Of a stretch of DNA of 40,451 nt, positions 31,838-40,451 are shown one piece after another. The stretch's first letter is position 1, and each line of letters begins with the position of its first letter. The notes beneath the pieces are model-generated. The model saw only the letters and a program-made list of their open reading frames with translations. It did no database searches and was not told where the DNA came from. A program made the translations under genes and the position numbers. Origin of the DNA: Lachnospiraceae bacterium (GTDB lineage Bacteria > Bacillota_A > Clostridia > Lachnospirales > Lachnospiraceae); NCBI GenBank assembly GCA_009774465.1, contig VSNT01000019.1:1-40451 (forward strand), written 5' to 3'.

Positions 31838-32626
31838 ATGGAATTAAGGTTGAAAAACAGAATATGGTTGATATTGGTGGTAAGTATTTTATTGCTGGCA
31901 GGCTGCGGCTTTCAGGAAAAGGATGAGGGGAAAAAGGAAACGCCGGAGCAGGTTCTTAACCAGACAATGGAAAGTTTAAAGGAACTGGATTTGGAAAAAT
32001 TTAATGAATGTACAGACAATTATGTCAGCACGGAACGCAACTGGCTTGGCGTTCCGGTGAGAAAAGAATATAAAGTATTCAGTGAGCTTCTACAGCCAGG
32101 TTTTAAGGGAGGAAAAAGGTATGAAGCAAGCTATAAGCTGGCAGAAAAAATTGTGGAGCATATGACATGGGAGATAAAGGATGTACGCCAGGACGGTGAA
32201 AAGGCAGAGATAGATATAGAAATTTCAAATATTGATATGCAGAAAGTTATGGGGGAATACGAAATTCTTATTCTGGAAAATATGCTGGAAAGTGAAGGGA
32301 GCGGTATCGGGCAATTGATCAGAGATATGTTAGATCTGGGAAATGGAAAAGAAGACCTGATTAATCTTATGGATAACGCTGGCAGCGAACAAGGCTGCAG
32401 GATGGGAGTTGTCGTAGAAGTATATCAGAAAGAAGGGCAGTGGAAGGTTAATATCAGTGATGATTTTATTAATGCCTTTATGGGAAATATAATGGCAGAA
32501 GAATATCCGGAAGATCTGGAACAAAGAATTGATGAGCTGACAAAAAGTTATGAGAAAAAAATGGAAGAATGGGGAGAAAAGCTGGCAGAGGATGCGGAAG
32601 AATGGATGAGTAATCTGGAAAGATAA
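31838..32626 (+). CDS. Lipoprotein, DUF5105-like
   Basis: A 262-residue secreted lipoprotein. A signal peptide of 22 residues ends in the lipobox LLAGC, with Cys23 as the acylated residue. The mature part carries TPEQVLNQTMESLKELDLEKFNECTDNYV and is rich in charged residues, with a long acidic tail (about 220-262). The pattern resembles DUF5105/DUF4878-type substrate-binding-like lipoproteins of Clostridia. GGGAAGG lies upstream. It lies between two signalling pairs, but there is no direct evidence of involvement in signalling. Function unknown. Confidence 0.8.
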   Translation: MELRLKNRIWLILVVSILLLAGCGFQEKDEGKKETPEQVLNQTMESLKELDLEKFNECTDNYVSTERNWLGVPVRKEYKVFSELLQPGFKGGKRYEASYKLAEKIVEHMTWEIKDVRQDGEKAEIDIEISNIDMQKVMGEYEILILENMLESEGSGIGQLIRDMLDLGNGKEDLINLMDNAGSEQGCRMGVVVEVYQKEGQWKVNISDDFINAFMGNIMAEEYPEDLEQRIDELTKSYEKKMEEWGEKLAEDAEEWMSNLER

Positions 32627-32646
32627 ATCTGGGAATTTAAATTTGA

Positions 32647-32676
32647 TTGAGGAGGCAGGCTGTGGTATGGTAATAT
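32647..32676 (+). promoter_or_regulatory. Possible promoter of the dual regulator
   Basis: TTGAGG (32647-32652) and TAATAT (32671-32676) are separated by 18 bp, upstream of the dual response regulator at 32710. The hexamers are only moderate matches. Confidence 0.4.
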
Positions 32677-32709
32677 AAGCATTAAAGTTTATGCAGGGAG
32701 GCCTAAACC

Positions 32710-34185
32710 ATGCGGATGGCAATTTGTGATGACGATGAACAGGAGATTTCCTACTTTTCAAAGCTGATTTCAGAATATCAAATAAGCAGAGGCGTTAATT
32801 TTGACTGCCATTTTTTTCATAACAGTATTGATTTTTTGTGCGATATAAAAGGGGGAGAATATCAGCTTGTTTTGCTGAATGTGCTTATGCCGGAGGTAAG
32901 TGGGATGCAGGCGGCACAGGAATTGAGGGAGCTTGATAAAAATGTAAAGATAATTTTTATATCTGCATCACCGGAATTTGCCCTGGAAAGTTATCGTGTG
33001 GGAGCATATCACTACCTGCTTAAACCTGTAGAGGCTGATTTGTTTTTTTCACTGCTGGATACCATAAGAAGCGAGCTGCTTATGCAGGAAGAGCAGGGGC
33101 TTATGTTAAAAAGCAGGGAGGGAGTCGTCAGGATATCTTTTGCAGGACTTGAATATGTGGAAGTAATCAATAAGACAGTGTCTTTTCATTTGGCGAATGG
33201 CGTAATTTACGAAGTGACCGCTGCCCTTGCCGATTTTGAGGCAAAGCTCTTGTCCAGATCTGAGTTTATAAAGACACACCGGGCTTATCTTGTCAATTTA
33301 AATTATGTTCAGTCAGTTGGTACAGATTGTATTATGACGAAAAACGGCCATAGTATTCCAGTGTCAAGGCAGCGGCATAATCAGGTTCAGGATGCCTATA
33401 TGCACTTTTGGATTCAGGCAGGAAAAAAGGGTTCAGAAGGCACCGCGCAGAATGCAGCAGTTTTAGAAAAGGAGGAACGTGCCGAAGGGCCCTGGAGGAT
33501 TCTTCTGGTGGATGATGATCCTGCGGAACGCACCTTCTGGGCAGATATTCTGCGCAGTCATGGCTGTGAGGTATTACTGGCGGAAAATGGAAATGACGCA
33601 CTAAAGCTGGTTATGGATAAGTCTTGCGACTGTGTATTGCTGGATGTGATGATTCCTGGCGAGGACGGGTTTTCCATTTGTGAAAAGCTTCACAAGCTGG
33701 TGCAGGCACCTGTTATTTTCTTAAGCAGTCTTACCGAAGCAGATAGGCAGGTGGATGGGTTTGCAGCCGGGGGTATCGACTATATTACCAAAGATACGCC
33801 TGTAGAACTTTTCTGGGCAAAGGTGGAAACCCGTATTAAACTGGCTATGTCTGACCGTACTCAGGTTCGCTATGGCCCTCTTCTTCTGGATTTGACAAAG
33901 CGCAGAGTGATGCTGAATGAGGAAGAACTGCTTCTTACCCCTATTGAGTTTGATATTTTATGGTGCCTTTCAGAACATACGGGCGGTATTTTAAGTCTGG
34001 AGGAAATTTTTAACAGGATTTGGGGCAGCCAGCATTGGGTTGATGAACAAATGGTGCAGATACACATGTCAAGGCTTCGGAGAAAGATGGAAAAGGCGTG
34101 GGGAGAGCATCATTTTATTGAGGCTGTATGGGGGCAGGGATATCGCTTTGTTCCGCCATATGGAGGTATGCATGAAAGGATATAA
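32710..34185 (+). CDS. Fused double response regulator: REC-LytTR-REC-winged helix
   Basis: A 491-residue protein that joins two complete regulators. Part 1 has a receiver (about 1-120) with CDDDEQE and LLKPV, then a LytTR domain (about 135-235). Its expected phospho-acceptor Asp is Asn57 (LVLLNVLMPEVSG), so the receiver should not be phosphorylated. A Gly/Ala/Glu-rich linker (about 238-258) leads to part 2, an OmpR-type regulator: receiver with ILLVDDDPAERTFW and an intact Asp312 in CVLLDVMIPGEDG, then a winged helix (about 395-485, LLLTPIEFDILWCLSEHTGG, HMSRLRRKMEKAW). The frame is continuous with no sequencing scar visible, and the kinase gene overlaps the end by 14 bp. Part 1 closely resembles the regulator at 38380, so it may have arisen by duplication and fusion. 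Confidence 0.9.
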   Translation: MRMAICDDDEQEISYFSKLISEYQISRGVNFDCHFFHNSIDFLCDIKGGEYQLVLLNVLMPEVSGMQAAQELRELDKNVKIIFISASPEFALESYRVGAYHYLLKPVEADLFFSLLDTIRSELLMQEEQGLMLKSREGVVRISFAGLEYVEVINKTVSFHLANGVIYEVTAALADFEAKLLSRSEFIKTHRAYLVNLNYVQSVGTDCIMTKNGHSIPVSRQRHNQVQDAYMHFWIQAGKKGSEGTAQNAAVLEKEERAEGPWRILLVDDDPAERTFWADILRSHGCEVLLAENGNDALKLVMDKSCDCVLLDVMIPGEDGFSICEKLHKLVQAPVIFLSSLTEADRQVDGFAAGGIDYITKDTPVELFWAKVETRIKLAMSDRTQVRYGPLLLDLTKRRVMLNEEELLLTPIEFDILWCLSEHTGGILSLEEIFNRIWGSQHWVDEQMVQIHMSRLRRKMEKAWGEHHFIEAVWGQGYRFVPPYGGMHERI

Positions 34186-36085
34186 AAACTGGTGGCTTCC
34201 GCTGTCAGTTTTAATTTTACTGGCAGGCTTTCTAAATTTTCTTTTTTACTTTGACAATAAATACCAGACGCCGCCTCCCTATGGAAGATCAGGAATGATA
34301 ATGCTAAGTGAACGGGATTTAGACAGAGAGCAGCCGATTTTTCTTATTGACGGGTGGATGCTTACTGATGAACGGGTAACAGATATGTTTACCTATATTG
34401 GCGAGTTTTCCAACCTCCAGCGTGGGGATATGTGGGCTTCTCCTCACGGACAGGCATGCTATGAACTGACTTTATGTTATGAGGGCGATTCTCAGGTTGT
34501 ATCCGTGGATTTTCCACAGATTTCGTCAGATTATACTGTTTTTATGGACGGGTATGAGCTTGCGGAAGGTACTGGAAAAGGCAGGATCACATTTTTACTT
34601 ACACCGGGAAGTCATCATCTTTTAGTGGAAACTTTATCAGAACTGGGATATTATAGCGGAATGTATTTTCCGCCTGCGCTGGGAACTGTTGAGGCTTTTT
34701 CTCGTGTGAACAATATCCAGAGCTTTGCCTATGCGGCGGCATTTTTGCTGCCATTGGTGCTGGCGGTGTTTACCTTGTTTTTATGGCAGACAGGAGGAAA
34801 GCTCAGCCGCTGTTTCGGATTGTTGTGCTGCAGCTACGCCCTCTATATGTTTCGCTATTTTGTATTTCTTTATTCCATGCCTGTAGCTCCATATTGGTTT
34901 TTGGTGCAGAATCTGGCGTTATATTGCCTGTGCTTTTATGTAGTATTGCTTACTGCGCTGGCTTCTGAGAGTACAAGTGGAAAAGCATGGCGGTGGATGC
35001 GGCGAGTTTTACTGATATTGCCGGTGGTTTTAATGCTGCTGTGCCTGCTGACTCCGATTATTACATGGGCAGTTTGGATGCATGGAAGACTGACGGATAT
35101 TTACTATGTTTTTACCTTTTTCTGCGTGGCCTTTTTTGCAGTTAAGGGCATGAAAAAGCAAAACTGGGAAAGTCATTATACACTGACAGGCTGTGCGGTT
35201 TTTGGGACAGGGCTGTTTGCCAATCTGGTTTTTTCCAATCGCTTTGAACCAATTTATTTTTTCTGGCAGTTTGAATGGTGCAGTCTTTTACTGGTTTTAG
35301 TGTTCGGCGCTATGATGATATCACGCAGCCGCCGGCTTCTTGTAGAAAATGACATGCTGACGAATCATTTGGAAGAACAGGTAAAAAAGCGGACGGAAGA
35401 AGTCACGCAGCTTTTAGACGAGCGCAAGGCCTTCTTTTCCGATATGGCACATGACTTAAAGGCACCGGTATTTGCAACCCGCTCCTTTATTGAGGCGATT
35501 CGAAAAAGCGGTGTGGGCGTGGATGCGGAACTGCAGGGCTATCTTGATCAGGCGGAGGCAAAACAGCAGGAAATGGCCCGCCGCCTTCAGGGGCTTTCTA
35601 CAATTAATGAGCTGGATAAGATTAAAGGTGAACAGATACGAATAGCAATTGGAGAGGTACTTTCAGAAGTTTATGCCGCTTATCATGGAGAGGCGGAAGT
35701 GCAGTCAGTTTATTTTGTGGTGAAGCAGTTGGGAGAGGAGGCGTTCCTGATGGCGCAGCCGGAAAAGTTGAATATTCTCTTTGAAAATCTGGTTTACAAT
35801 GCTCTTAAAGCAACGCCCCGTAATGGAAGCATTACAGTATCTGCCCGCACGAAAGAGGATAAAATCAATATTATCGTAGAAGATACCGGATGCGGTATTC
35901 CAGAGGAAGAACTGCCGCTTGTTTTTCAGCGGTTTTATGTGGGAAAGAGTAACCGAAAAACCGGAACAGGACTGGGACTATATATTGTGCACAGCATTGT
36001 AACGGAAATGGGGGGCAAAATCAGTGTCTCCTCTACAGTGGGCAGGGGAACAAAATTTATCATGGAATTTCCCAAAGATAATTAA
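34172..36085 (+). CDS. 7TM sensor histidine kinase
   Basis: A 637-residue membrane kinase. After a first membrane segment (about 7-25) comes an extracytoplasmic domain of about 170 residues resembling 7TMR-DISM-type ligand domains, then seven membrane segments (about 195-390), a coiled linker, a HisKA domain with SDMAHDLKAPVFATRSFIEA (His near 425), and an ATPase domain with NLVYNALKATPRNG, EDTGCGIPEEELPLVFQRFY and TGLGLYIVHSIV. Start at 34172: GGAGG lies six bases upstream, and the gene overlaps the end of the dual regulator by 14 bp. It should phosphorylate the second receiver (Asp312) of that protein. The signal is unknown. Confidence 0.9.
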   Translation: MKGYKNWWLPLSVLILLAGFLNFLFYFDNKYQTPPPYGRSGMIMLSERDLDREQPIFLIDGWMLTDERVTDMFTYIGEFSNLQRGDMWASPHGQACYELTLCYEGDSQVVSVDFPQISSDYTVFMDGYELAEGTGKGRITFLLTPGSHHLLVETLSELGYYSGMYFPPALGTVEAFSRVNNIQSFAYAAAFLLPLVLAVFTLFLWQTGGKLSRCFGLLCCSYALYMFRYFVFLYSMPVAPYWFLVQNLALYCLCFYVVLLTALASESTSGKAWRWMRRVLLILPVVLMLLCLLTPIITWAVWMHGRLTDIYYVFTFFCVAFFAVKGMKKQNWESHYTLTGCAVFGTGLFANLVFSNRFEPIYFFWQFEWCSLLLVLVFGAMMISRSRRLLVENDMLTNHLEEQVKKRTEEVTQLLDERKAFFSDMAHDLKAPVFATRSFIEAIRKSGVGVDAELQGYLDQAEAKQQEMARRLQGLSTINELDKIKGEQIRIAIGEVLSEVYAAYHGEAEVQSVYFVVKQLGEEAFLMAQPEKLNILFENLVYNALKATPRNGSITVSARTKEDKINIIVEDTGCGIPEEELPLVFQRFYVGKSNRKTGTGLGLYIVHSIVTEMGGKISVSSTVGRGTKFIMEFPKDN

Positions 36086-36088
36086 AAA

Positions 36089-38140
36089 CTATTTGCCGGA
36101 TTTGCCGGGGATTCTGCCGGCTGCCAGTTTCCCAAAAGCAGCAATGCATACACTGCCGGTAATTGATATTAAAAGCAATGGAAGAACAGCTTTATGACTG
36201 ATTCCCTCAGGGGAGTCAGTTTTTTCTTTTTCAGAAGATGAAACTGAAACAGCAGATGCATTCTGTTTTGGAGAAAGAGTGCTCATGGCAGCATTTACCT
36301 GTGCGCCGGATGTTCTGCTTAGAGAAGGTTCTGATACCGGGTATGTTTTTTCCGCATTAAAATTTACTGCGGTCTGCACCTCAGGGGCAGCAGGCGTGGA
36401 AGCTGCAGTCTTATCAGGTTCGTATTCCTTTGCCGGATTTTGCTGATTCTCATGGGAAGTTTCCATTTCAGTAGGAGTGTTAGCTGCAGGTGTTGTTTCA
36501 GAGGACGCTGCTGAGTTTTTAGGCAGATTTGGCCGTTGTCCTTCTGCGGTGCTGTCCTTTTTATTTCCTGCACCGGCATTGTTTTCATTTCCTCCGCTGC
36601 CTGCCCCTATACTGGGCATTCTAAGCGGACCTTCATAGGTTCCCGGCCAGGGTAAAATAAGCTGGTACTTATCGTAAACACCGCCCTCAATGACAAGGCC
36701 AACCAGAAAAGGCGTGGCAGTTTCTCCTGCATTTATTGCGGCAAGATAAGAACGGTAGGGTTCCTGGTCATTACGCAGCACCAATGCATAGTAGCCGCCT
36801 GGAGAGGACAAATGGCTGTTTATTGCGTCCGCTATTGAGGAATTGGTAAGTTCTGTCCATTCTGCGGCACCCTCTAAAAGGGTATATGTGCGGATATTGG
36901 ATGCGCCGGTGGGCTTTAAGTCAAAAAAAAGTTCCAGTCCCTGCTGATCAGCACTCAGCCCTCCTGTGATATTTTTATCCTCTGAAATTACATTTAAGAC
37001 AAGTCTGACTTCATCAGTAACTGCCATGCCATCATCAAGAGGCAGCGGCGCATGTAGTTCAAAAGTGCCTGTCGGTGTATTTACCAAAGTACCTTCCGGA
37101 ATAATGATTTCCTCAGCAGCATCAGGAATGGTCACGCTTTCGCCAGCTCTCAGTTCAGGAAGAGATATGGTTTTCCATGTAACAGGACAGTTTACAGTGC
37201 CTTTGCTGATATCCTGCTGCGGCTTCTCGATCTGGATTTCAATGGGAAGGGCAGCCGGCAGTAAACCGGTGATATCTTCAGATGAAACGTTTTCATTTAC
37301 CGTAATCTGGTATTGACCATAAACGTGGTAAGGGTTCCGCTCTGTAACGCGCATCTCGGAAGAGAAAACAGCATGAAGAACAGCTTCTTCCGGAATCGGG
37401 CAGGGTTCGTTTTTGCGTTCGATAAGGGCTGCCTGACTGTCATAGGTAACTCCGTTTTCCCTGGTAATGCGCAGCTTAACATAGAAGCGGTTCAGTGTTT
37501 CAGAGAGATAACTTTTCAGGGGTTCAAAGGAAGGATAAAGGCAAATCTGTGTCTGCAATTTTGAAATTAAGCTTTCATCTTCACTGCCCAGCCATTGTAA
37601 ATTCCATTCCAGGCCGCATTCCTCCCAGGATTCTCCATCCAGTGAGTAGACAGGCTCTACAAGGCTGGTATCAGATGGAAATTCCGTAAAAGTACCCATT
37701 ACAACATATCCCTGAAAATTGTACTCTATTTTTGCCTGAAACACAGGCGGGTTCTCCGGAATGGACATATTGGCATTTTCTTCTGCTCCATTCTGCTCCT
37801 GCGGCACGTTTACGTCTGATGAAGGGGAAGAAGCAATTTCAGGGGAAGAAGTATTTTCCTGTGCCGCCTCAGTAGGTAAGGGTGAAGAAACGCTTTCCTG
37901 TATAAGGATATTTTCCTGCATAATTTCAGTGGGAGAAAGAGAGGGAACAGGTTCCGGTGAAGAAGTGCTTTCCTGTGTCGTCTCAGCAGGTTCCGGAGAA
38001 GGAAGGAGAACAGCTTCCGGTGAAGGGGTGCTTACTGTCTCATCCGTCAGTGTATCTGCTTTTACAGTAAATACAGGAAAGCAGCTTACTGTTATTAATA
38101 AGGCGCTTAGTGCAGCAATAAGTTTGTACTTTCTTTTCAT
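36089..38140 (-). CDS. Large secreted or surface-anchored protein with Ser/Pro/Glu repeats
   Basis: A 683-residue exported protein. A signal peptide covers about 1-29 (LIAALSALLITVSCFPVFTVKA). A low-complexity region (about 35-125) carries imperfect repeats of the form SSPEPVPSLSPTEIMQEN and SSPLPTEAAQEN. The body (about 130-515) is beta-rich with FQGYVVMGTFTEFPSDTS and several immunoglobulin-like strand patterns. A second low-complexity part follows (about 525-640). It ends in a membrane helix (AVLPLLLISITGSVCIAAFG) and a basic tail; no LPXTG motif is visible. The role is probably at the cell surface, and I do not recognise the family. GGAG lies upstream. It converges on the kinase gene with a three-base gap, so nearby regulators might control it, which is inference. 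Confidence 0.78.
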   Translation of the reverse strand: MKRKYKLIAALSALLITVSCFPVFTVKADTLTDETVSTPSPEAVLLPSPEPAETTQESTSSPEPVPSLSPTEIMQENILIQESVSSPLPTEAAQENTSSPEIASSPSSDVNVPQEQNGAEENANMSIPENPPVFQAKIEYNFQGYVVMGTFTEFPSDTSLVEPVYSLDGESWEECGLEWNLQWLGSEDESLISKLQTQICLYPSFEPLKSYLSETLNRFYVKLRITRENGVTYDSQAALIERKNEPCPIPEEAVLHAVFSSEMRVTERNPYHVYGQYQITVNENVSSEDITGLLPAALPIEIQIEKPQQDISKGTVNCPVTWKTISLPELRAGESVTIPDAAEEIIIPEGTLVNTPTGTFELHAPLPLDDGMAVTDEVRLVLNVISEDKNITGGLSADQQGLELFFDLKPTGASNIRTYTLLEGAAEWTELTNSSIADAINSHLSSPGGYYALVLRNDQEPYRSYLAAINAGETATPFLVGLVIEGGVYDKYQLILPWPGTYEGPLRMPSIGAGSGGNENNAGAGNKKDSTAEGQRPNLPKNSAASSETTPAANTPTEMETSHENQQNPAKEYEPDKTAASTPAAPEVQTAVNFNAEKTYPVSEPSLSRTSGAQVNAAMSTLSPKQNASAVSVSSSEKEKTDSPEGISHKAVLPLLLISITGSVCIAAFGKLAAGRIPGKSGK

Positions 38141-38379
38141 AGAGGATACTCCGTTTTACATGGGGCAGTGATTGTTTTCAGTCTGTTGCTATTATCATGC
38201 TTAACAATTTTACTTTGCTGTTCGCGCAGTTTCAGGTGCATTCTGCGCCGGAAGCAGTTTTGAAATTTTCTCTGTGATACATTTAAGTATATCATAATCC
38301 ATTCAATTAAATTATTTTAGTGAGAGTCAATTACTATGTCAAGTGTAACTGATATTTTTGGAAGAGGGATGATTGGGAG

Positions 38380-39114
38380 ATGATTAAAATAGCAGTTTGT
38401 GATGATGATATCTTTTTATTAAAAAAAATTGCCAGCCTGATTGAACAGTTTTGTACAGAATTTAACAGGGAAATAATGTACACGGTTTTTCAAAGTCCTC
38501 TTGAATTACTGGCTGAATTTGAGAAGGGAATGCGGTGGGAGGTTTTGTTTCTGGACGTGATTATGCCTGGGGGAAATGGAATCAATGTGGCGAGAGAAAT
38601 CCGTCAATATGATCACAACGTAAAAATAATTTTTTTAACAGAGTCTTCCGAATTTGCAGTGGAATCCTATACGGTTGGTGCGTATTACTATCAACTAAAG
38701 CCTATATCCAAAGAAAAGTTTTATGGGTTGTTGAACGAAGTTGCCTTTGAATATGAAAAAGCACAGCAATGCAGTTTGATTTTGCGCTGCAAAAGCGGAA
38801 TAACGAGAATTGATTTGAAAAAACTGGAGTATTGCGAAGTGATTGGGCGCACGCTGGTTTTTCATTTGGGAAATGGAAAGGTTCTGGAAAGCAGCGGCAG
38901 TCTGGATGAACTATACAGTAAACTGACTCAGTACGATAATTTTCTGCGTCCGCACCGGTCATTTCTGGTTAATATGGAATACATTCAAAACATTTCCGGC
39001 AGAACAATTATACTGGACAGTTTGGTAGAAATCCCTATTCCTCACGGAAAATGTTCTGAGGTCAAAAATAAATATCTTGAATATGCATTCAGCAGAAAGC
39101 AGGTATTTATATAA
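38380..39114 (+). CDS. LytTR response regulator
   Basis: A 244-residue two-component regulator. The receiver (about 1-118) has the acidic CDDDIFLLKK, an intact phospho-acceptor in VLFLDVIMPGGNG (Asp near 60) and QLKPI with the Lys near 107. The LytTR domain (about 135-240) has LEYCEVIGRTLVFHLGNG and FLRPHRSFLVNMEYIQNIS. It resembles the first half of the dual regulator, for example NVKIIFLTESSEFAVESY against NVKIIFISASPEFALESY there. GGAAGAGGG lies 11 bases ahead of the start. It overlaps the kinase start by one base. Confidence 0.9.
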   Translation: MIKIAVCDDDIFLLKKIASLIEQFCTEFNREIMYTVFQSPLELLAEFEKGMRWEVLFLDVIMPGGNGINVAREIRQYDHNVKIIFLTESSEFAVESYTVGAYYYQLKPISKEKFYGLLNEVAFEYEKAQQCSLILRCKSGITRIDLKKLEYCEVIGRTLVFHLGNGKVLESSGSLDELYSKLTQYDNFLRPHRSFLVNMEYIQNISGRTIILDSLVEIPIPHGKCSEVKNKYLEYAFSRKQVFI

Positions 39115-40433
39115 TGGATTTTATACATCTGATAAACCTTATTTCGGTGGGTACTTTCGGCATAATTCTATCTGCAGCATTTTGTGATATTTTCTGGACA
39201 AAGCAGAAATGTCTGATTATGACGGGAAGTATGGCCGCAGTTTTTATCATTCAGGGAATTATATACTTTTTTATAGATATGGATTTGGTGGAATACCTTT
39301 ATCCGCTTATTACTCATCTTCCCTTAACAGTGGTACTTTGCGTTCTAAAAAGGAAATGGCTTTGGCCCTTTGCATCAGTTTTGACAGCATACCTTTGCTG
39401 TCAGCTTCGGCGGTGGCTGGCTCTTTTGGTTACTGCTTTATTTGCAGGGGATGCTGCAATGCAGAACCTGACAGAATTAATTTTGACATTACCAATATTA
39501 TTGATTTTACTCCGTTTTATTGCGCCTTCCGTACGTTTGGCTGCCCGTTATCCATCCTCAGTACAATGGCAGTTTGCTTTGGTGCCGGCATTGTATTATG
39601 GTTTTGATTATCTGACGCGCATTTATACGAAGCTGCTTTTGGAAGGTGCATTGGTGGCAGTGGAGTTTATGCCTTTTGTATGTAGTGCAGCTTATTTATT
39701 ATTTGTAGTTCGGATTTCAGAGGAGAGGCGGGTTCGAAACCGGCTGGAGCAGATGCAGGGAGTTATGAATCAGCAGATGGAGCAGGCGGTACGGGAGATT
39801 GAAGCTTTGCGGGAATTGCAGAAAAAGACCAGTGTCTATCGTCATGATCTGCGTCACCATATGCAGTATCTTTCTAATTGTATTGAAAATGAACAGTTTG
39901 AACGGGCGCAGGAGTACATGCGGGGAATCTGCTCGGAAATTGAAGCAAATAAGGTAAAGATTTTTTGTGAAAATGAAGCGGCAAATTTGATTTTTACTGC
40001 TTTTGACAGGCGGACGAAAGATTATGGAATTCCAATCAAAATAAGTGCAGGGATTCCCCAGGTGGTTCCATTATCTGAAAGTGATTTGTGCGTGCTATTA
40101 TCTAATGCATTGGAAAATGCACTGCATGCCTGCCAGAGGCTAAAGGAAAAAGGGCTGCCTGGAACGATTGAAGTATTGGCATATGAGGAAAATAAAAAAA
40201 TATTTATGCAGTTTATAAATTCCTGTGGTACGGAGATTATCTTTGATCATGGGATTCCGGTCACAGATAATCCGGGGCATGGAATCGGGGTACATAGTAT
40301 TTGTGCCATTGTGAATCGTTACAAGGGCATATATGCATTTTCAGTAAAAGACAATAAGTTCATTTTACAGGTAATCCTGAATTGCAAAACGAGATTCCCG
40401 TCCAAGAGGGAAAGACAGATACAAACAGAATAA
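39114..40433 (+). CDS. GHKL sensor histidine kinase
   Basis: A 439-residue membrane kinase with about six hydrophobic segments in the first 200 residues, then a coiled linker, the phospho-acceptor motif TSVYRHDLRHHMQYLSN (His near 244), and a GHKL ATPase domain with N box VLLSNALENALHACQRL near 328 and G box NPGHGIGVHSICAIV near 385. It is the partner of the LytTR regulator immediately upstream and is co-translated with it through the TAATG overlap. The ligand is unknown. It ends 18 bases before the window edge. Confidence 0.9.
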   Translation: MDFIHLINLISVGTFGIILSAAFCDIFWTKQKCLIMTGSMAAVFIIQGIIYFFIDMDLVEYLYPLITHLPLTVVLCVLKRKWLWPFASVLTAYLCCQLRRWLALLVTALFAGDAAMQNLTELILTLPILLILLRFIAPSVRLAARYPSSVQWQFALVPALYYGFDYLTRIYTKLLLEGALVAVEFMPFVCSAAYLLFVVRISEERRVRNRLEQMQGVMNQQMEQAVREIEALRELQKKTSVYRHDLRHHMQYLSNCIENEQFERAQEYMRGICSEIEANKVKIFCENEAANLIFTAFDRRTKDYGIPIKISAGIPQVVPLSESDLCVLLSNALENALHACQRLKEKGLPGTIEVLAYEENKKIFMQFINSCGTEIIFDHGIPVTDNPGHGIGVHSICAIVNRYKGIYAFSVKDNKFILQVILNCKTRFPSKRERQIQTE

Positions 40434-40451
40434 AATATAAGAGAGAAAGTG

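Noticed and set aside
1..40451. CRISPR arrays, tRNA or rRNA genes, and conjugation genes
   Set aside because: No regularly spaced direct repeats, cloverleaf-like or rRNA segments, or relaxase or transfer genes were seen.

Overview
The window looks like a chromosome segment of a spore-forming Lachnospiraceae (class Clostridia). The base composition is moderately low in GC, Shine-Dalgarno sites are strong, and the proteins are typical of that family: a GH18/SH3 protein, a CwlD-type amidase, a SleB-domain hydrolase, an AtpZ-led Na+-type F-ATP synthase, DUF4097 and GHKL/LytTR regulators. I found no rRNA, tRNA or CRISPR array.

Region 1 (about 1-13,400) is a cell-wall and spore-cortex neighbourhood: a GH18 glycosidase, the amidase gene cwlD, a threonylcarbamoyl-AMP synthase, rpiB, a coiled-coil SleB-domain hydrolase, then DUF402 and GNAT genes on the other strand. 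The most striking feature of the window is here. cwlD is cut inside its zinc-binding His-Gly-Gly motif by a 6.07-kb element (about 2922-8987). The element carries a large serine recombinase at one end, a 46-aa ORF overlapping the recombinase start, an Xre-type regulator with paired operators, and a divergent operon of CotH-like protein, VTC-domain (polyphosphate polymerase-like) protein and DUF4956 membrane protein. Joining the two flanks at the shared CATGG core restores an intact in-frame CwlD of 237 residues. This is the architecture of skin-like intervening elements, where a site-specific recombinase rebuilds a sporulation gene. Whether excision happens, and whether it is developmental, cannot be told from sequence.

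Region 2 (about 13,490-14,730) is a stand-alone PDDEXK nuclease-domain gene (YhcG/DUF1016) with its own promoter. A palindrome upstream of it is nearly repeated inside the gene.

Region 3 (14,790-22,430) is a complete F1Fo-ATP synthase operon, atpZ-atpI-atpBEFHAGDC. Its c subunit carries the residues of sodium-binding rotors. The atpE-atpF and atpG-atpD gaps hold strong RNA hairpins.

Region 4 (22,500-28,900) holds small and large lineage proteins: a 129-aa hypothetical protein, a methyltransferase, a large anchored protein with a C39-peptidase-like tail, and an Xre/membrane regulator overlapping a DUF4097 repeat protein.

Region 5 (28,985-40,433) starts with queT behind a probable preQ1 riboswitch. 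A signalling cluster follows: a LytTR regulator with a GHKL kinase, a lipoprotein, an unusual protein fusing two whole response regulators (the first receiver lacking its phospho-acceptor Asp) with its own histidine kinase, a large surface protein on the opposite strand, and a second LytTR/GHKL pair.
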